Assembly (NCBI GenBank): GCA_041569895.1 | Contig: JBFFXF010000341.1 | Coordinates: forward strand, 1-7,044 | Origin: JBFFXF01 sp041569895 | Lineage (GTDB): Bacteria; Planctomycetota; UBA8108; JACQVS01 | DNA: 7,044 nt | Direction of reading: 5' to 3' | Shown: positions 1-5,438 of the stretch, piece after piece | Numbering within the stretch: position 1 is the first letter of the stretch | Layout: each line of letters starts with the position of its first letter | The notes under the pieces: generated by a model | What the model was told of the DNA's origin: nothing | Databases searched by the model: none | Seen by the model: only the letters and a program-made list of their open reading frames with translations | Position numbers and translations under genes: made by a program

Positions 1-11
1 CGAGGCGGCCG

Positions 12-290
12 GCTGACTCCTCCCCATTGGGAGGCGCCCCGACCCGGAGGCGCCCCGACCCAGGGTCAGCCCCGACCCCGACCCAGGGTCAGGAACGACC
101 CGACCCAGGGTCAGGAACGACCGGGGGCGACCCCAGACGTAAACCAAACCGGAAAAACACTTTGCCCTGACCCAGGGTCAGGAATGGACTCTGACCCAGG
201 GTCAGGGCCTCGAGCCTCGACCCCCGACCCGGGGTCAGGGGAGGCCGCGACCCTGGGTCGGGTCGGGGCGCGCTGACGCCTCCCCATCGG
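12..290. repeat. Repeat block bounded by a 19-bp imperfect direct repeat
   Basis: Positions 12-30 (GCTGACTCCTCCCCATTGG) recur at 272-290 with two mismatches (17/19 identical). Together they bracket a region made almost entirely of short repeats. Inside the left edge, 19-34 form a small inverted repeat (CCTCCC, four-base loop, GGGAGG). Immediately overlapping it is an exact 16-bp tandem duplication, GGAGGCGCCCCGACCC at 30-45 and 46-61. The rest is the GACCCNGGGTC array described separately. No transposase or open frame with coding character lies here. The direct repeats could be target-site-like edges of an inserted repeat cassette or simply members of the repeat family; the sequence does not decide between these. 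Confidence 0.7.
57..259. repeat. Array of seven GACCCNGGGTC palindromes
   Basis: Seven copies of an 11-bp palindrome with an unpaired central base lie at 57-67, 80-90, 102-112, 169-179, 193-203, 226-236 and 249-259. The first five have A in the centre, the sixth G and the seventh T. Copies four and five extend to the 15-bp palindrome CTGACCCAGGGTCAG. Copies two and three are part of a 22-bp tandem duplication (80-101 and 102-123, differing only in the last base) that carries AGGAACGACC after the palindrome. An eighth copy lies beyond the regulator gene at 2835-2845. A one-base centre makes a DNA-level role (a dimeric protein's site) or a dispersed intergenic repeat family likelier than an RNA hairpin. 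The array ends about 55 bp upstream of the -35 element of the regulator gene. Confidence 0.85.
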
Positions 291-313
291 CCCAGATGCC
301 CAGAAGGAAAGCA

Positions 314-342
314 TTGAAAGCCCGGGCCATGTTCCCTATACT
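314..342 (+). promoter_or_regulatory. Sigma-70-type promoter of the GAF regulator gene
   Basis: TTGAAA at 314-319 and TATACT at 337-342 are separated by exactly 17 bases. Both hexamers match the housekeeping consensus at five of six (TTGACA) and five of six (TATAAT) positions, which is notable in such GC-rich DNA. Transcription would start near 349, giving a leader of about 80 nt before the ATG at 428. The spacer contains the palindrome GCCCGGGC (320-327). No -24/-12 (GG-N10-GC) element was seen, so the regulator gene seems to be read by the housekeeping polymerase and not by sigma-54. Confidence 0.6.
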
Positions 343-361
343 CGGGGTTTGCACCTGAAAA

Positions 362-413
362 GGGCAGCAGAGCGCACACAGCCTGAGCCACAGGCTGCCC
401 GGAGCCGGGCAGC
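362..413 (+). promoter_or_regulatory. Leader with mutually exclusive hairpins
   Basis: The segment between the predicted transcription start and the regulator ATG contains overlapping perfect inverted repeats. CAGCCTG (379-385) pairs with CAGGCTG (391-397) over a five-base loop. GCTGCCCGG (394-402) is complementary to CCGGGCAGC (405-413), giving at least a seven-pair stem GCTGCCC/GGGCAGC. The two helices share bases 394-397 and cannot form together. A second GGGCAGC at 362-368 is also complementary to 394-400, adding a third option. The last hairpin ends 14 nt before the ATG, and 414-427 contain no Shine-Dalgarno sequence. No U-tract follows, so this is not an intrinsic terminator; translational control or mRNA stability are possible roles. 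It matches no riboswitch class I recognise. Confidence 0.45.
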
Positions 414-427
414 GATTCCGCAACCCC

Positions 428-2566
428 ATGAAAGCGAAAGCGATGTTCGACAGACTCGAGCCGGCGGTCGACGCCGGCCCCTCGCCCCGGACGAAGGGCG
501 CCGCGCCGGGCGCACGGATCGACGAGCGCCTGGCGATCCTCCAGGAGGTCACCCTGGCGCTCAATTCCACGCTCGAGCCCGGACGCCTCCTCGACCGCAT
601 CCTCGACGCCAGCATCCGCTACACCGGGGCGACGACGGGCTCCGTGATCCTCATCGACGAGAACGACCGCCTGCGCATCGTCGCGTCGCGCGGCCTCGGC
701 TCTGACGTCAAGGACGAGATCGTCCTGCGGGTCGGCGAGGGGATCACCGGGTGGGTCGCCCAGAACAACCGGCCGCTCAACGTCGCCGACGTCCGGCAGG
801 ACTCGCGCTACGTCATGGTCAAGGAGCACATCCGCAGCGAGCTCGCGGTGCCGATGGTGCTCGGAAAACAGGTGATCGGGGTGATCAGCGTGGACAGCTC
901 AAAGGAGTCGAACTTCGGCGACGAGGACCTCCAGGTGCTGACCTTCGTCGGCACCCAGGCGGCGCAGATCCTCGAGAACGCCAAGGCGTTCGCGGAGCTC
1001 CGCCGGAAGAACGACCAGGACGCCACGCTGCTCCAGGTCAGCAAGGCGCTCGGCTCGGTGCTCGACTTGCGCGAGATGTTCGAGGAGATCGGCGAGATCC
1101 TCGCGAAGCGCTGCGACATGCGGCGCAGCTTCCTCGTCCTGCTGAATCCCGAGACCGAGCAGCTCTCGATCGAGCTCGCTCACGGGATGACCGAGGAGGA
1201 GATGTCTCGCGGCCGTTACCAAATCGGCGAGGGTCTCACCGGCGGCGTCGTCGAGACCGGCTCGCCGATCAGCATCCCCGACATCCGCACGGAGCCGAGG
1301 TTCCTCGGCAAGACGGGCATCCTCACCGACACCGACGAGCAGATGGGCTTCCTCGCCGTGCCGATCCTGCTCGAGTCGAAGCCGGTCGGCGTCCTCGCGG
1401 CGCTCAAGCCGTATCCGGGCGACGCGCAGTTCGAGGTCGATCTCGATCTGCTGAAGATCATCACCTCGATGATCTCGCAGGCCGTGCGCATCCACTTCAA
1501 GGTGCTCTCGGAGAGGGAGCTCCTGCTGCAGGAGAACCGGCTGCTGCGCGAGGACCTCAAGACGCTGTACAAGTTCGACAACCTCGTGGGCTCGAGTCCG
1601 AGCATGCAGCGGGTCTACTCGATCATCTCGAGCGTTGCGCGGAGCCGCTCCACGGCGCTGATCCGCGGAGAGAGCGGCACCGGCAAGGAGCTCATCGCCC
1701 ACGCCATCCACTTCAGCAGCCTGCGAGCGGATCGGCCGTTCGTGAAGGTGAACTGCGCCGCGATCCCGGAGAACCTCCTCGAGGCCGAGCTCTTCGGGCA
1801 CGTCAAGGGCTCGTTCACGGGCGCCATCGCCGACCGTACCGGGAAGTTCGTCCAGGCCGACGGCGGCACGTTGTTCCTGGACGAGATCGGCGACATGAGC
1901 CCCGTCCTCCAGGTGAAGATCCTGCGCGTTCTCCAGGAGAAGGAGGTCGAGCCGGTCGGCTGCAACGACGTGCAGAAGGTCGACGTGCGGATCATCGCCG
2001 CGACCCACCGCAACCTCGAGGAGATGGTCCGCGACGGTCAGTTCCGCGAGGACCTCTACTACCGCCTCAACGTCGTGCCGATCGTCGTGCCGCCGCTGCG
2101 CGAGCGCACCGAGGACATCCCCGTGCTCGTCGAGCACTTCCTCGACCGCTGCGCGAAGGACAACCAGCTGCCGCCCAAGCGCGTCTCGCCCGAGGCGCTG
2201 CGCGTGCTGATGCGCTATCAGTGGCCGGGCAACGTGCGCGAGCTCGAGAACGTCATCGAGCGCGCCACCATCCTCTGCGAGGGCGAGTGGATCTCGCCCG
2301 ACGATCTCCCCGATCCTCTCTGCGCCCCGCTGCAGGAGGGCCGCCGGGCCCGCAGCCTGCGGAAGCCGGACGACATCGTCCGCGAGATCGTCGACGGCGC
2401 CTTCGAGCGGCCGGAGCTCGGGGGGAGCGTCTGGGACGACGTCATCGGCCGCGTCGAGTCGGCGCTCATCGAGCGCGCGCTCGAGCAGGCGGGCGGCGTC
2501 CGCCTGCGGGCGGCCGAGATCCTCGGCATCCACCGGAACACGCTGCGGAAGAAGCTCGACGGGTAG
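428..2566 (+). CDS. Sigma-54-dependent transcriptional activator (GAF-GAF-AAA+-Fis)
   Basis: The 712-residue product is a bacterial enhancer-binding protein that would remodel RNA polymerase-sigma-54 by ATP hydrolysis. Two GAF sensor domains occupy about residues 35-190 and 200-355, followed by a probable helical linker (356-385). The AAA+ domain (about 386-620) has Walker A GESGTGKE (414-421), the sigma-54-contact loop as GSFTGA (461-466; usually GAFTGA), Walker B TLFLDEIGDM with the DE pair at 485-486, a sensor I stretch RIIAATHRNL (521-530), arginines in REDLYYRLN (540-548), and sensor II WPGNVRELENVI (599-610). A Fis-type helix-turn-helix fills the C-terminus (about 675-712). There is no receiver domain, so control should come through the GAF domains, as in FhlA- or NifA-like proteins; the ligand is unknown. 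The NifA-type cysteine motif is absent. No Shine-Dalgarno precedes the ATG at 428; an in-frame ATG at 443 is an alternative start. It has no co-directional neighbour within 300 bp. Confidence 0.95.
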   Translation: MKAKAMFDRLEPAVDAGPSPRTKGAAPGARIDERLAILQEVTLALNSTLEPGRLLDRILDASIRYTGATTGSVILIDENDRLRIVASRGLGSDVKDEIVLRVGEGITGWVAQNNRPLNVADVRQDSRYVMVKEHIRSELAVPMVLGKQVIGVISVDSSKESNFGDEDLQVLTFVGTQAAQILENAKAFAELRRKNDQDATLLQVSKALGSVLDLREMFEEIGEILAKRCDMRRSFLVLLNPETEQLSIELAHGMTEEEMSRGRYQIGEGLTGGVVETGSPISIPDIRTEPRFLGKTGILTDTDEQMGFLAVPILLESKPVGVLAALKPYPGDAQFEVDLDLLKIITSMISQAVRIHFKVLSERELLLQENRLLREDLKTLYKFDNLVGSSPSMQRVYSIISSVARSRSTALIRGESGTGKELIAHAIHFSSLRADRPFVKVNCAAIPENLLEAELFGHVKGSFTGAIADRTGKFVQADGGTLFLDEIGDMSPVLQVKILRVLQEKEVEPVGCNDVQKVDVRIIAATHRNLEEMVRDGQFREDLYYRLNVVPIVVPPLRERTEDIPVLVEHFLDRCAKDNQLPPKRVSPEALRVLMRYQWPGNVRELENVIERATILCEGEWISPDDLPDPLCAPLQEGRRARSLRKPDDIVREIVDGAFERPELGGSVWDDVIGRVESALIERALEQAGGVRLRAAEILGIHRNTLRKKLDG

Positions 2567-2665
2567 CCGGCGGACCACCCGGCGACGCGCCTCGCGACCC
2601 CTTTCGAGGAACGCGTGCCCTCCCGAAAACCCGCCCGAAAAAAGAACCCCGGCCTCGTCCACTCG

Positions 2666-2718
2666 ACAAGACCGGGGTCTTGTGGGATCAACAAACTTGG
2701 GGTCCTGTTGACGATCCC
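2666..2718. repeat. Two adjacent hairpin-forming inverted repeats
   Basis: ACAAGACC (2666-2673) and GGTCTTGT (2676-2683) form a perfect eight-base inverted repeat around GG. Immediately after, GGGATCAACA (2684-2693) pairs with TGTTGACGATCCC (2706-2718) over a 12-base loop, with a three-base bulge. The two share a sub-motif, GGGGTCYTGT, at 2674-2683 and 2699-2708, a 25-bp spacing, so they look like diverged copies of one unit. Neither is followed by a U-tract on either strand. They lie 100 bp after the regulator stop codon and may be a dispersed intergenic palindromic repeat or a stabilising mRNA 3' structure. Confidence 0.65.
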
Positions 2719-2834
2719 TGCGCTTGCCAGAGAGGACGCAAGCTCTATTCCAAAAGCCTCGCCGCCGGGCCCTCGCCCTCCCCCTCGAGCCCAAGTCCGG
2801 TGGCCAGAAGCGCTTGAACACTCCGCCGACCAGC

Positions 2835-2845
2835 GACCCGGGGTC
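2835..2845. repeat. Eighth copy of the GACCCNGGGTC palindrome
   Basis: GACCCGGGGTC with G in the centre is identical to the copy at 226-236, on the far side of the regulator gene. It is solitary and not near a recognisable promoter, which favours a dispersed repeat family over an operator confined to one promoter. Confidence 0.6.
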
Positions 2846-2926
2846 GGGCCGCCGCTGCGTTCGTGTGCTTTGCACATGTCGTGTCATGAGGGCTGCACAG
2901 GGTCGGGGCGGGAGGCCGGTCCGCAC

Positions 2927-3009
2927 GAGGACGAGGACGAGAGGGCGGAGTCCGAGACCGAGGTCAGAGGACCGAGACCGAGGTCAGAGACAGAGGTCCG
3001 AGGTCAGAG
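2927..3009. repeat. Purine-rich simple repeat, block A
   Basis: The block starts with GAGGAC hexamers (2927-2940). It then holds an exact 18-bp repeat CCGAGACCGAGGTCAGAG at 2952-2969 and 2972-2989 (period 20), with the 3' half AGGTCAGAG again at 3001-3009. The plus strand is strongly purine-rich, and this bias continues to about 3025. The frames that stay open here encode only Arg/Glu/Ser-rich low-complexity sequence and are not treated as genes. Confidence 0.75.
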
Positions 3010-3063
3010 ATCAGAGAAAAGAGGACGGAGACAGACCCCGTCGCACACGAAATCCCGCGCCAG

Positions 3064-3165
3064 TCCGAATCGGAGCCCGAATCGGAGTCGGACTCGGTCA
3101 TCGGAATCGGAATCGGAGTCGGAATCCGTATCGGCCATCGGTATCGGAGTCGGCCATCGGACTCC
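3064..3165. repeat. TCGGAR hexamer repeat, block B
   Basis: A degenerate hexamer tract is built on TCGGAA/TCGGAG, with variants such as TCGGTA and TCGGCC. The clearest run is at 3101-3125. Read on the minus strand it is a series of CCGATT/CCGACT units. It is distinct in motif from blocks A and C, which suggests separate slippage-driven expansions lying side by side. The predicted peptide from the plus frame is Glu/Ser alternation with no domain character. Confidence 0.75.
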
Positions 3166-3181
3166 GCAACGGGGAGCCTTC

Positions 3182-3224
3182 GAGGACGAGGACGGGGACG
3201 GGGACGAGAACGGGAACGGGGGGG
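3182..3224 (-). repeat. GTCCCC/GTTCCC hexamer tract abutting the LysM stop codon
   Basis: On the plus strand this reads GAGGAC twice, GGGGAC twice, GAGAAC, GGGAAC and then seven G. It touches the stop codon of the LysM gene (3225-3227), so on that gene's sense strand the first untranslated bases are a C-run followed by GTTCCC and GTCCCC hexamers. The same hexamer type in the same sense orientation follows the transporter stop codon at the other end of the window. Confidence 0.8.
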
Positions 3225-4226
3225 TCAGAGATACCCCAGCCGGTACCCGACGAGGTACAGCAACACGAAGTGGGGGATCAGCACCGAGAGGAGGACGATT
3301 GCGAAGCCCTGGCCGCCGGTGGCGCCGAAGGCCGATGGGATGAAACGGATGCCCAGGAAGACGTAGAGGCCGATCAGCGCCAGGCCCGCGAGCGCGGTTC
3401 CCGTCGGCGAGCTCAGGTACTCCTCGGCGATCATCACGAGCTCCGGCAGGAACGGCTCGCCCGGCGGCGCCGTCGCGACGTAGATGATCGCGACGCCGAC
3501 GATCCCGACGATGAAGAGGAAGAGGATCGCCAGGGTCTCCGACTGCACCGTCGCCTTCCAGGCCTTCTTGACGGTGACGTCCTTGACGAACGCCATGTGC
3601 GCGGCGAACCACGTGAAGGCGCCCTGGATCAGCATGTGGAGAACGAACCAGGCGACGACCAGCATGACGATCTCGCCGAAGGGCCGGCCGAACACCTGGA
3701 GCGACGCGATCTCTTGAACCATCGACTTCCAGCTCACGGCTCCTGCCTCGTCCGAGTCCGGGTTCTTCGTCCACGTCGACCGCTCTCGTCGTGGTCTCGG
3801 CGTCTCCCTGGGTTCGGGCGCCTCTCTCCGCGCCGGCGCCTCTCGCGCCGCGTTCGAGGAGCGCTCGACGTTGCTGGACGTTCCCCAGCGCCCGCCGCCG
3901 AACCAGTTCAGGAAGCCGCCGACGCCGGACCTCGTGCCCTGCGTGGGCTCGGGAATGCAGATCGTGTCGCCGACCTTGAGACGGTTCGGGTCGAGCCAGC
4001 GGTTGCATTCGTAGATGCGCGGCCAGAGGTACTCGTCGCCGTAGTACCGCCTCGAGAGTTTCGAGAGCGTGTCGCCCGGCTCAACGACGTGGTTGACGAA
4101 GGGGATCTTTCTCGCGTGCCTCACCTGCGCCGTGAGGTCGGCGCCGGCGCCGAGCGATATCGCGACCGCGATGGCGGCGATCGCGCGTCGCCCGAGAACG
4201 TGTGCGATCGTCGGTCGAGCTTCCAT
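3225..4226 (-). CDS. LysM-domain membrane protein with four C-terminal helices
   Basis: The 333-residue product begins with a hydrophobic signal or anchor segment (about 8-28), with a possible cleavage site near LTAQ (31-34). A LysM domain follows at about 45-92: HVVEPGDTLSKLSRRYYGD, then WPRIYECNRWLDPNRLKVGDTICIP, with the usual YxV-xxGDTL opening and the L-x-VGDxIxIP ending. LysM domains bind peptidoglycan or other GlcNAc polymers. A Gly/Ser and then Arg/Pro/Glu-rich linker (about 98-165) leads to four predicted membrane helices (about 184-205, 231-251, 276-296, 307-327). The LysM would sit outside the inner membrane. The ATG at 4226 is preceded by GGAGAG two bases upstream, a tight Shine-Dalgarno. 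A TTG at 4313 would add 29 uncharged-signal-free residues and is less likely. The helical part matches no family I know. It may be an envelope anchoring or channel-like protein. Confidence 0.85.
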   Translation of the reverse strand: MEARPTIAHVLGRRAIAAIAVAISLGAGADLTAQVRHARKIPFVNHVVEPGDTLSKLSRRYYGDEYLWPRIYECNRWLDPNRLKVGDTICIPEPTQGTRSGVGGFLNWFGGGRWGTSSNVERSSNAAREAPARREAPEPRETPRPRRERSTWTKNPDSDEAGAVSWKSMVQEIASLQVFGRPFGEIVMLVVAWFVLHMLIQGAFTWFAAHMAFVKDVTVKKAWKATVQSETLAILFLFIVGIVGVAIIYVATAPPGEPFLPELVMIAEEYLSSPTGTALAGLALIGLYVFLGIRFIPSAFGATGGQGFAIVLLSVLIPHFVLLYLVGYRLGYL

Positions 4227-4321
4227 GGCTCTCCATCGATCGGCCAGTAAAGTCGGTGAGTGTAGCGATTTTGGATGATTTCGCGGCAGCATGTTCCGAT
4301 AGCGCGGGTACAATCCCCGCG
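4227..4321. promoter_or_regulatory. Divergent promoter region, LysM gene and ACT-domain gene
   Basis: The 95-bp spacer must hold the start signals for both genes. For the plus-strand gene, TACAAT at 4309-4314 is a good -10 element only seven bases before the ATG at 4322, which would make the transcript leaderless; no convincing -35 lies 16-18 bp upstream. For the minus-strand gene, TACACT (read from 4264 to 4259) is a candidate -10, with a weak CTGCCG-like -35 about 19 bp upstream. The region is more AT-rich than the flanking genes. Confidence 0.4.
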
Positions 4322-4861
4322 ATGGTCCGCGAAGGTCTGATCGTCACCGCAGTCGGGACCGACCGGCCGGGGATCGTCGACCGGCTCTCCGGGGTGATCC
4401 TCGACGAGGGGTGCAACCTCGAGGACAGTCGGATGGCGATCCTTGGGGGACACTTCGCGCTCATCGTGCTGGTGACCGGCGACGCCGAGGCGCTCGGGCG
4501 GCTGCCATCGGCGCTGTCCAGGCTCGAGGACGAGCTCGGCCTCGGCCTGCAGCTGCGATCGACGCGGCTCGAGCCGGCGAAGGGCGAGGCGCGCGCCGGG
4601 CTGCTCTACCGGATCACCGCGGTGGCCATGGACCACCCCGGCATCGTGCACCGCATCAGCCACCTGCTCGCCGACCGCGGCATCAACGTCGCGGCGCTCG
4701 ACACGCGCGTGACGCACGCGCCGACGACCGGCACGCCGGTCTTCTCGCTGACCATCGATGCGCAGGTGCCGCCCGGAGTCTCGCTCGCCCGGCTGCGCTC
4801 GGTGCTCGCCCGGCTCGCTGACGACGAGGACCTCGACCTCGAGGTGCACGCCGTCCGGTGA
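4322..4861 (+). CDS. GcvR-like protein with two ACT domains
   Basis: The 179-residue product consists of two ACT domains, at about residues 5-80 and 95-175, close to the length of Escherichia coli GcvR (about 190). Domain one has the typical GTDRPGIVDRLSGVI opening and GCNLEDSRMAILGGHFALIV core. Domain two repeats the pattern with MDHPGIVHRISHLLADRGINV and a second core at THAPTTGTPVFSLTI. ACT pairs bind small ligands, mostly amino acids. GcvR itself binds GcvA in the presence of glycine to repress the glycine-cleavage operon. No gcvA or gcv genes lie nearby, so that exact role is uncertain and a general amino-acid-sensing function is equally possible. The ATG at 4322 has no Shine-Dalgarno; the frame is open upstream but the extra sequence has no ACT homology and crosses the probable promoter. 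It converges on the next gene with only 15 bp between stop codons. Confidence 0.85.
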   Translation: MVREGLIVTAVGTDRPGIVDRLSGVILDEGCNLEDSRMAILGGHFALIVLVTGDAEALGRLPSALSRLEDELGLGLQLRSTRLEPAKGEARAGLLYRITAVAMDHPGIVHRISHLLADRGINVAALDTRVTHAPTTGTPVFSLTIDAQVPPGVSLARLRSVLARLADDEDLDLEVHAVR

Positions 4862-4876
4862 GCTCGCTTTCCCCTG

Positions 4877-5344
4877 TCACTCGTCGCGGCGGCGGCTCTC
4901 CCGCTCCCTGCCGGCGCCGCCGAAGATCAGCACGAAGGTCGCGCTGACCACCGCGCCGGTCGCGACGACGCCGCCGAGGAGCAGCGGGAGCGCGAGCAGC
5001 GTCGCGCGGTGGCTGTCCGTCTCGGGCCGTCGGCCGCGCTCCGCGCTGAGGATCGCCGGCATCGGTCCCTGCTCCGGAAGCGGCAGTGCCCGGTGGTTGA
5101 CGACGGTGCCGATGAGCCCCGCCACGAACGCGATGACGCCGACGGCGAGCAGGATCGGCACCGACCGGCGTCGCGACGGGATGACGTGGAAGATCGCCAG
5201 CAGAAAGACCGTCGCCGCGACGATCGCGAGCCCCGCCGGGATCCATCCCCAGAGGCCGCTCAGGTAGACGTCGAGCCCGAGCTCGCGCTCCTGCAGGAAT
5301 CGGGGGTTGATGAGCTCGAGGAATTCGATGAAGCTCGGTCGCAT
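4877..5344 (-). CDS. Small membrane protein with three predicted helices
   Basis: I do not recognise this 155-residue protein. It starts with an amphipathic stretch (about 4-22) containing FIEFLELINPRF, followed by helices at about 31-53, 62-83 and 115-141. Charged segments lie between them (SRRR at 57-60, AERGRRPETDSHR at 101-113) and the C-terminal tail is strongly basic and acidic (RERESRRRDE). The charge pattern suggests the tail is cytoplasmic. The hydrophobic profile and the composition match its genomic neighbours, so it is probably real. The ATG at 5344 is preferred. GGAA lies about 12 bases upstream, rather far for a Shine-Dalgarno; an in-frame TTG at 5362 would add six residues but has no upstream ribosome site at all. 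It is divergent from the transporter gene and might be functionally coupled to it, but nothing in the sequence proves this. Confidence 0.7.
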   Translation of the reverse strand: MRPSFIEFLELINPRFLQERELGLDVYLSGLWGWIPAGLAIVAATVFLLAIFHVIPSRRRSVPILLAVGVIAFVAGLIGTVVNHRALPLPEQGPMPAILSAERGRRPETDSHRATLLALPLLLGGVVATGAVVSATFVLIFGGAGRERESRRRDE

Positions 5345-5438
5345 CGGAATATAGGTTTCCAAAAACAGTTCGGGCCGCTCTCCGGAGTGAACGCGCGCGG
5401 GATCGTCCTCCCATGCGGCCTCGCATTATTGCGTTCCG
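5345..5438. promoter_or_regulatory. Divergent promoter region, small membrane protein and transporter
   Basis: This 94-bp spacer separates the two start codons. For the transporter, CATTAT at 5424-5429 is a weak -10 candidate nine bases before the ATG, again pointing to a leaderless or near-leaderless transcript; no -35 is evident. On the minus strand TATATT (5353 to 5348) resembles a -10 but lies only three bases before the ATG at 5344, too close to serve that start comfortably. No manganese- or iron-regulator operator that I know (Fur- or MntR-type palindrome) is visible. Confidence 0.3.

Larger units (their letters stand above)
2567..2926. other. Intergenic region downstream of the regulator gene
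   Basis: This 360-bp stretch holds no credible gene; the frames open across it are byproducts of high GC and have no recognisable domain. It contains a pair of adjacent hairpins (2666-2718, listed separately) and an isolated palindrome GACCCGGGGTC at 2835-2845 belonging to the family upstream of the regulator gene. A half-copy, AGGGTCGGGG, occurs near 2899. There is an A-rich run around 2634-2646. I found no intrinsic terminator with a U-tract directly after the regulator stop codon. Confidence 0.6.

Noticed and set aside
57..259. Possible CRISPR array
   Set aside because: The repeats are 11-15 bp palindromes at irregular spacing, the spacers are too short and partly identical, and there are no cas genes.
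2666..2683. Intrinsic terminator of the activator gene
   Set aside because: The stem is strong but the loop is only two bases and no U-tract follows on either strand; kept as a repeat instead.
751..2817. Long plus-strand open frame overlapping the activator gene in another phase
   Set aside because: Its Arg/Gly/Pro/Ala-dominated low-complexity product is a typical artefact of high GC; it has no recognisable fold and runs past the real stop codon into repeats.
899..2926. Long minus-strand open frame (675 codons) opposite the activator gene
   Set aside because: It is rich in Arg, Asp, Ala, Glu and Leu with no domain, and mirrors the codon bias of the activator gene, whose plus-strand product has complete AAA+ motifs.
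2724..4250. Plus-strand open frame of 508 codons across the simple repeats and the LysM gene
   Set aside because: The translation is Arg/Glu/Asp-rich low complexity, half from repeats and half antisense to the clear LysM-membrane protein.
4202..4321. N-terminal extension of the ACT protein by 40 residues
   Set aside because: The extension crosses the divergent promoter region, overlaps the LysM gene start and has no similarity to GcvR-type N-termini; the ATG at 4322 places the first ACT domain at the usual position.
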